A stretch of 64,000 nt of DNA from Dipteronia dyeriana (taxonomy: Eukaryota; Streptophyta; Magnoliopsida; Sapindales; Sapindaceae). The DNA is taken from NCBI GenBank assembly GCA_032871835.1, contig CM065298.1:96099891-96163890 (forward strand), read 5' to 3'. The position numbers were made by a program, and so were the translations under genes. The notes under the pieces were generated by a model. That model was not told where the DNA came from. It worked only from the letters and a program-made list of their open reading frames with translations, and did no database searches. Positions 57,134 to 64,000 of the stretch are shown here, piece after piece; the first letter of the stretch is position 1; each line of letters opens with the position of its first letter.

Positions 57134-57224
57134 CATTAAGGGCATTTTGGAAGTCACTTAATTTGGTGTATTTTATATATAAGTTATTAAAATAGAGACA
57201 CCGTTGCCGGTTCAAAAAAGTGTA
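57134..57224 (-). repeat. Right copy of a long-distance inverted repeat
   Basis: In reverse it reads TACACTTTTTTGAA, then TGTCTCTATTTTAATAACTT, and matches 19051-19147. Confidence 0.55.
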
Positions 57225-57596
57225 CCCCCTATTTCATCCATATTTTACTCGGTTTATAAAAATAAAAATTTTAAAATTAAAAACACTCATTAAATATGTG
57301 GCTAATCCTGATTAGTGGTTTTCAATACCATTTTTTTTAAAGAAGTTTTCAATGCCATTTGATCTTGGAAACACCTCAAATGTTCATTACTCGAATATAG
57401 TTTATTGATTTCTATTTGAATTTAGTTGAAAAGATTGTTTTCTGAAAGAATTTTTGTCTTCTTTTTCAAAATATATTTTGAAACAAATTTCAGACCTCGG
57501 TGAAGCTGTAGAGGGGGTTGCATAATAAGATTGGCTTGTACTGTTTGGTTTAGTTTTAAAATCATAAATGAATAATGAAACTACATATAAATAGCC

Positions 57597-57690
57597 CCTC
57601 TCATGAGTATAGCTCAGCCGATAGATAGACGAGTTTGGAGTTTGGAGAAATAACTCGCAGGTCAGCGGCTCAAATCCTACCAATAACAAA
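57597..57690 (+). mobile_element. SINE-like sequence
   Basis: TATAGCTCAGCCGATAGA resembles a Pol III A box, and GGCTCAAATCCTACC about 50 bases later resembles a B box. An A run follows near 57740. No target duplications were found, so it may be a decayed copy. Confidence 0.4.
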
Positions 57691-58639
57691 AGTTTCAGAA
57701 AAAATATATGGTCTAGATAGTTTGATAGATACATACTTTAAAAAAAAAACACATTTTTTGGACATTAGAAATTAATATTTCTTAAAACAAAAAACATTGT
57801 TTTGCCTGCTATGATGATATTGTGTACTAGAGTTTCCGATTTAGGTTTCTTAATAGTTTTTTCTCCGTTTAATTTGTTGAATTTTCAGCAGAAAATTTGG
57901 GATCGACAACTTTAAAATTTTGGGAAAAAAAAGGAAGAAGAATATATTTTAGGGATTGTAAAACAGTGAAGAGGAAAGAAAAACACTAAAGAGGAAAAAA
58001 AAAACATTGATTTCTATATAAAATTAAAATAAAAACTAGTTTGAAGTGTATTTAGAATTTCTTATTTTATTTTGTTTAGTAATTTTAATTTAGATTAATA
58101 TTATCATTAATAAAAAAAATGAAGTATAAACAGATAATTTATAAAATATATGGAGAAGTTCTCTAATTATATATATACCTAAGGGTATAGAAAGAAAAAG
58201 CCTCGTGAAAAGACAAATTTGCCATTATGTGGGGGAGTTGGGGTAAGTTAAGAGGCAACTAGCATAATGGTGGTGGTTTTTGAATAGAAAGAATGTGATT
58301 CATACAAAAAGAGGGCTAAGAATTCAACCCATAACCATGTCTCTAAAAAAATTTCTGATTAGACATCAAGTTTGGAATTGGATTGTTACAACTACAACCA
58401 AAAAAAAGGTGAGTGTCATGTTAGGGACAATATATATAATTCGATTATACCTACCAAAAAGATTACTCTGCTTTTTGCCCCAATATATGTACCATGATTT
58501 TGATCGTGGGTCCATTCAAGATTTTGATTTTATATGAGAAAATGGACAGACTCAATCCCAATTGATTCGTAAAATTTTAAATGAGAAGATTAGTTGGTTG
58601 AATTGAAGTGGCCTCTCAAAAGATGTCTAGCAACAATGT

Positions 58640-58818
58640 TTTTTTTTTTTTAAGTTAAGATCAAACAATACATGAACGGTTCAGATATTTACACTATAAT
58701 TCGAGAGAAAATTCATTATACATACTTTTAAAATACGTATTATGGGATTCGAACTCCTGAGCATCAATATGGGAAAGAGATGCACGACCACATATACTAA
58801 GAGGTGATATATAATATC
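58640..58818 (-). mobile_element. tRNA-derived SINE on the minus strand
   Basis: On the minus strand there is an A-box-like TTAGTATATGTGGTCG, then a B box GGAGTTCGAATCC (plus 58744-58756), and a terminal A run at about 58640-58652. Flanks CTAGCAACAATGT (58627-58639) and CCAACAACATTGT (from 58819) look like a diverged duplication. Confidence 0.65.
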
Positions 58819-59802
58819 CAACAACATTGTTATTTACTCTTGCTCTAGTTAAACTTTTGTTGGCCCCCTCTCCCTTTTTCTCTTTTATTACCCCATTAAA
58901 TGGTCCCACTAAGATCGTAAATTAAGTTAGATCTATTTTATATTTTTGAATATTACATTAATTCAGGGTTTGGGAAAGATAAGAAAATCAAATTTATATC
59001 CTTGTGGTGTATGTGTGAAGAACATATCACATGACCAACTTCATATTATCATAGATAGATCTAGTTGGTTTTAGTTTACCACCCGACAAGAATAACAGCT
59101 ATAAGTAAGACTTCAAATGTAGTTCTCACAACGGACGAATCTCCCCATGAGACATGAATCTCTACCACTAAAGTAAAAAAGAAGAGTTCAACCGCTTTAC
59201 TGAGAGTGGTTGTTTTAACGCCTTGGAAAGTAAAATCTTTTAAATTTACCCTTGCGCTAAATGATATAGCACTAAAGGTTCAAAGGTGACCGAGATTCTC
59301 TTTGCAACATGTTCTTTTACATAGGAAACCATCAAATTTTGTATACCGTACTAATTGCAAATTTGCAAGTTGCAAGAAAGCAGTTGACTCCACCAAGTCA
59401 TACAAGAGAAAAGACAACATGTAGTATTGCAGCGATGGTTGATTGTTGAAACCCTAAATGCCCCATTTGTCCCTTTCAATTCCTCCATGATATGTGTCCA
59501 ACAGAAACTTAAATTAACCTGGACGCAGAAAAATGTCAAAACACTGCTGCTTTGTGTCCCTTTTAATGGCCTTTTTGAGGTTATTTTCTAGGCGTTAAAA
59601 CCCTAGCAACCCCACCACCATCTAAAGCGGCAGGACGTTCATTCAATCTGATAATGTTTCAAATTCGAATCGTCGCACCGTATACAAGTAGTATATCAAA
59701 CCAGAAAATCCCAGCAACCCAAGTTGTACTTACTACCGTACAACCTATAACTTGAAAATTATATATATATATATATATATGAAAATTTTTACATAAATGC
59801 AC

Positions 59803-59936
59803 ACTGATACAATTATATAAGGACATTAAATGTGAGTCACTCATTTTACATATTTGGACTGGACATGTATACACTTATTAAAACTCTTTTATAAATGAAT
59901 GACTCATATTCAATGTCCTTATATAATTCCATCAGT
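59803..59936. mobile_element. MITE with about 43-bp inverted repeats
   Basis: ACTGAT-CAATTATATAAGGACAT-type sequence at 59803-59845 is repeated in reverse at 59893-59936 with few mismatches, with a spacer of about 47 bases. The left flank is a TA run. There is no coding capacity. Confidence 0.7.
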
Positions 59937-61078
59937 ACGTACCGATAAGAAAATGACTATAATATATATATATAACTTAAAGAAAGTGTCTCACTTATTT
60001 GTTATAAATCCCTTCAAGAGGAGTTGATTTAATTTTTGTTTCATTGATACCCTCTATCGATTATACCCAAAGAACTCTCTAACGATTCAAAAGAGAATTC
60101 TACCCATTATATTACGGGTAAGAGAAAATAAGAATCCATATCGAATAAGAATACTTACTAATTTAATTAACAAATATTAGTACATGCTTAAACTTTAGAA
60201 AAATCTTCCATTGGTGAGATTGTCCAATAGAAATGTAGTATTTTAATTGAAAACATCAAATATATTTTAAAACTTAAAAAAAAAAATCACATCCCTGAGA
60301 TTTTCTTCAAACTTTAATGGTATGGCCACCACGTAATGACTTTGTGGAAAAAACGATCAGTCTAACAATGTCTAAGATTTGAGTATCTACCACCATATGT
60401 GGTATTTAAAAAATAAAAACCTGAATGCCATCTTAATTGTAATTGTATCCTGTTACTTGTGCTTTTCAATCAAAACATCATTTGAATACATTAATTCCAC
60501 AATCCATAAAAAAAAAAGCTAGGTAGTTATACAAATTTGACTCTTGCATTCTACTATTCTAGCTCAATCTTTTGAACTGTATTCTTGTTGATTTTGATAG
60601 AGTAGTGTAATCATAAACAGTTTTTTCAGTGTTAATTTGTGCCCATTCACGGTGTATGTACTGTTAGAGAACTCCAAATTAAACTATTATTATAAATCTT
60701 GATCAAAGTCTCGTCATTACTGGAGATGCCTGTATGAACTCAGTTTTGACTTAATGGAGGATAAGTGAAGTATATATGTTGGAGCACTACTAGTAGATTA
60801 GGTGGATATCTTTCCAAGATTTGACAAACTTAGTGTTTAAACTGTAATTGCGTTTCCTACTTTCCTCAGTTGACTTATACCATTGCATGCAACTGATCAC
60901 TAAGCCTTCTCCCACTCAAATTATATAAAGCTTTGACTCTGAAAATATCTATTGATCATCATTGAGAGTTGAGAACACTTATGGAACATGTTGGCCTTAA
61001 AGGGAGCCAGCTGTCACCCGTTGAAAGTATGAAATAAAAAGTTTAATGTTCATCTTACGATCCCCAATTGATTTTTAT

Positions 61079-61135
61079 AGATATAGTATATACTATATAT
61101 ATACTATAGATATAGTATATACTATATAGATAGAT
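61079..61135. repeat. AT-rich palindromic repeat
   Basis: ATAGATATAGTATATACTAT occurs twice in close succession and is nearly self-complementary. Confidence 0.75.
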
Positions 61136-62734
61136 TTTTATAGATACATGATATATAGAAAATTTTGCAAACGACTCGATCCAACAAATGTTGGAAACAA
61201 AATTAACTAAATTTGGATATTAAAAATAATATGGTTTATATCAACTTTTGGAAATGTTGAACCATCTCTTTAATTACCTAACTTTTCTATGCGTGCCCAT
61301 CAACTCTTAGCTCAAAATTCCCTTTACATTCATGACAAGGGTTGGAGCTCCATCTTTGTTTATAAAATCACAAAATATGGGAAAACCCTTCCTTACAGAA
61401 GTTGTTTTCCTGATCGAGCTTTTATATAGCGTTTGGTCTTACTATGACCCATCTCCATCAGTACTTAAGGAAAATAAAGAAGATTGCCATTATCTTAAAG
61501 TTTTAACTTTGGTTTAAGTGGTTACTTTATAGAATGTCTCAATTATTTTATTGTATTTGTTTCCAAATTTGTTGCATTCAGTTTTTACATGACAAGCATA
61601 TATGTATTAAGTTAGTCTAGTGCATGAATTTGTGTATTAAACTTAATATTATTGCTGTCTTTCTAAAATATTAAACTTTTGACTGAAATGTGAAACAATC
61701 GTACATGGAAAATAACAGTTTACTTCGAGCATAAAAAGTGAAATAGAGAGTACTAGACAGTAAATGCAGACGATATCAGATTGGCCGAATAGTATGTCCT
61801 TAATATCCACATATCAATAAGGTTGTATATTCAAGTTCAAAAAAAAATGTGGAAATGCAAAGGCAAGTATTGATAGAAAAGAATTCAACTGTGGCTGTTT
61901 GAGCTGAATTATTACCTGGTTAACGAACTGTGCAAAAATGAATAAGAAGCATATATTAATCTAATTCTTCCAAGAAAATGATAGTGGAGCCAACAACAGT
62001 CACTAACACGGCAAATAAAATGGTGCAAAATTACGAAAACAATGACAATTTTATTATATAGACATATGAGCATGAAAGAGGACCAAACAAACAAACCCAA
62101 GTCCTAACTCAAATATATTTTGCACCAAAATTACAACACTCTATCTAACAATCCCCATTAATCAATAATCATGCAATCACTTGGATTTTAAGTATCCCCC
62201 CTGCAAAATCTCTAGAAAAAGATTGATCGCTCTCTTCGAATTGGAATGTTTAACCTTCAAATGTTCAATGATTATGATGATAGTGAGAGTACAGCACTAT
62301 ATATGTTTCATTTGCTTTATGAGACATGAGTTCACTGTAATTCAACATAAAAAATGATGCAACCTTTTCAGTGAAATGTTTAACATGTGCTTCTGTGCAT
62401 TGTTCATATTTGGTTACAGTTTGATGCTTTACATGAAGCAACCAAGTTATTTAAATGATCTAAAACACTTTGTTGTTTTCTATTGTTTTTCTCCCTAAAT
62501 TCATCCATATTGTTTCACTAGAAGACAGAAAACTATGGGTGGATGGAAAAATAAAGGAGACATGAAGGTCCATCACTACAGGCAACTTACATGATGGTGG
62601 AGTTGTCACAATGGCATGCAGATAGATATAAAGAAGAGGTGGGGCAAACTAAGTTTCTCTCCAAGAGCAAAATCCCATGATATTGACAGACCCAACAAGG
62701 TTGGATCTATACACAACTATAGCTATTTAGAAAG

Positions 62735-62808
62735 AGAGATGAAGAGAGAGAGAGAGAGAGATGGGATGTGAGTGTGTGTGTGTGTGTGTCTGTGTGTCTG
62801 TGTCTGTG
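62735..62808. repeat. Compound (GA)n and (TG)n microsatellite
   Basis: A GA run near 62742-62760 is followed by GTGTGTGTGT and CTGTGTCTGTG variants. Confidence 0.9.
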
Positions 62809-63323
62809 TCACAATTAGGACAAACACAGTACCATCCTCTTATTATCCACTAAAAGATTGCTAACTTTAACTCCTGTCTGTACCATTATTTGTTGGTGGG
62901 TCTAGCTGGTGGAGGACTTAAAATCACAATACAAAATGGGGGGCAGAGACAATCCAGATTGATTTAGGCTTTGGATTTTTCAAGAAAAAGACGGACTCCA
63001 CGGCAATCATATCAAAAGTATGTTCTCATTTTCATGGAAATGCTGTACATGTTGATGCTGATGGACAATCCTATTGCACAAACTTGTGCTTATAATTCCC
63101 TGGTTAGACACCATTTCCATGTATTCCAACTCTATCTTACTTTGCTTTTTGCTTCTATACAAATAAATGAAATAAGTAAATACATTTAAGACAGATTTTG
63201 ACATGTATGATGAATTAATGATGATGATGATAAAAAAGACCCACATTTGTAATGTTTGATCATGTCTCAAGTTCACATATAATAAATAATATGAATGTTT
63301 CTAAAGTAGCCCTTAAACACAAC

Positions 63324-63640
63324 CTTGACTGTCCTAAGAAGCTGCTAAGTCATGTTCTTTTGATTGAACATCAAAGAAACTGGTTGGCTTCGAAATTCCA
63401 TCAGAAACCTCTCTTAGAGAAGAGTTTTAGTGGACTTTCGAACCACCAAATCCACTTGTATTTAACCTGAAACACAGGAAAGGTATAGTAAACAGAAGCT
63501 TGACTGTCCTAAGAAGCTGCTAAGTCATGTTCTTTTGATCGAACATCAAACGAAACTGGTTGGTTTCGAAATTCCATCAAAAACCTCTCTGACAGGTAAG
63601 TTTTAGTGGACTTTCTAACAACAAAACACAGGAAAGGTAT
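63324..63640. repeat. 175-bp tandem duplication
   Basis: CTTGACTGTCCTAAGAAGCT begins at 63324 and 63499. The units share GAAACTGGTTGG, TCGAAATTCCATCA and CACAGGAAAGGTATAGTA. Small indels and substitutions separate them. No frame runs through both copies. Confidence 0.85.
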
Positions 63641-64000
63641 AGTAATAAAAAATGTGTACGTATCTAGACTGAACAACTGTTGCAAGAAGTGTACATGGTA
63701 AAGAACAAAGCAGGAGGCCTACATCTAGTTGATATAATCTTCATTTGCACTGAAAAAGCACACTTATACAGGGACCCTATCTGTAATATTCCTTTTTGAG
63801 AAGAAGAGAATATAGTTAGATAATGTCACATCCTAATAAAGGTAGAAAAGTATCCTAGAGGTTAACTGATACGACTTGGAAGTTTAAAGGGCAAAGAGAA
63901 AAGGAAAAAAAAAAAATAGTGTCCCAACATGTCATCTCATGTTGAGTGCGTGCTGTGCCATTATGTCACTTGGGGTTGTTGCATTTGGGAAGAAAAAACT

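Larger units (their letters stand above)
56800..64000. other. Gene-poor right flank
   Basis: Apart from the SINEs, the MITE and the repeats listed, I see no supported gene. The frames (the longest about 110 codons, at 57402-57734) have low-complexity or random composition and no motif. Confidence 0.65.

Noticed and set aside
59101..59240. A further SINE on the minus strand
   Set aside because: A TTAGTGGTAGAGA word resembles an A box, but no B box, A tail or duplication was found.
61760..61850. A SINE-like sequence (TTGGCCGAATAG … TATTCAAGTTC)
   Set aside because: Both boxes are too weak and no duplication is visible.
62500..62960. A microRNA precursor or small gene
   Set aside because: I found no known plant microRNA word and no convincing hairpin or frame, only microsatellites.

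Overview
The window looks like a repeat-rich stretch of a eudicot plant nuclear genome. It is AT-rich with many microsatellites, has one spliced plant gene with GT-AG introns, and is dominated by LTR retrotransposons of the Ty3/gypsy Tat type and by small DNA transposons. The only intact host gene I can support is a three-exon gibberellin 20-oxidase on the minus strand (13304-14678, 386 aa). All other long reading frames belong to decayed mobile elements or are chance frames.

Layout. (1) 1-9083: the 3' part of a Tat element (A) with an antisense ORF and the start of its 3' LTR. It is fused at about 4999 to a 5'-truncated, internally deleted Tat element (B1: LTR, PBS, gag start, RT, RNase H, archaeal-type RNase H, part of integrase). 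(2) 9084-19390: a G-rich patch, a decayed DUF1985-like transposon gene, a SINE with clear target-site duplications, the GA20ox gene, and several MITEs upstream of it. (3) 19393-56540: a block I read as one non-autonomous CACTA transposon of about 2.6 kb, blown up to 37 kb by nested insertions. Its two ends share the CACTA terminus, a subterminal block and a 3-bp duplication (AAA). Inside are a truncated Tat-like element C (20338-25927), Tat element B2 (25928-41446, plus strand) and Tat element B3 (41797-55214, minus strand, 5-bp target-site duplication CAACT). B2 itself received an hAT-like MITE in gag, a solo LTR in its antisense ORF (TSD GAGAA) and a C-family solo LTR in its 3' LTR (TSD CTCAC). 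B3 received a solo LTR in its leader (TSD ACAAC). (4) 56541-64000: gene-poor flank with 21-bp heptad-like repeats, SINEs, a MITE, microsatellites and a 175-bp tandem duplication.

How the parts work together. The B elements share one plan: LTR, PBS, gag, aspartic protease, RT, RNase H, a second archaeal-type RNase H, integrase, a 99-bp tandem array, an ORF on the opposite strand converging on pol, a polypurine tract, LTR. Element A shows the same 3' end. The antisense ORFs of A, B2 and B3 belong to one family and share the position of a short intron. None of the copies looks able to move. Their frames are broken, and the RT active-site pair is changed in B1 and B3. The most unusual observations are the fully reconstructable nesting order, a B3 primer-binding site that extends into a whole tRNA T-arm, the 99-bp (33-codon) array that keeps a 287-aa antisense frame open, and the reciprocal expansion of different short arrays in two LTRs of one family.
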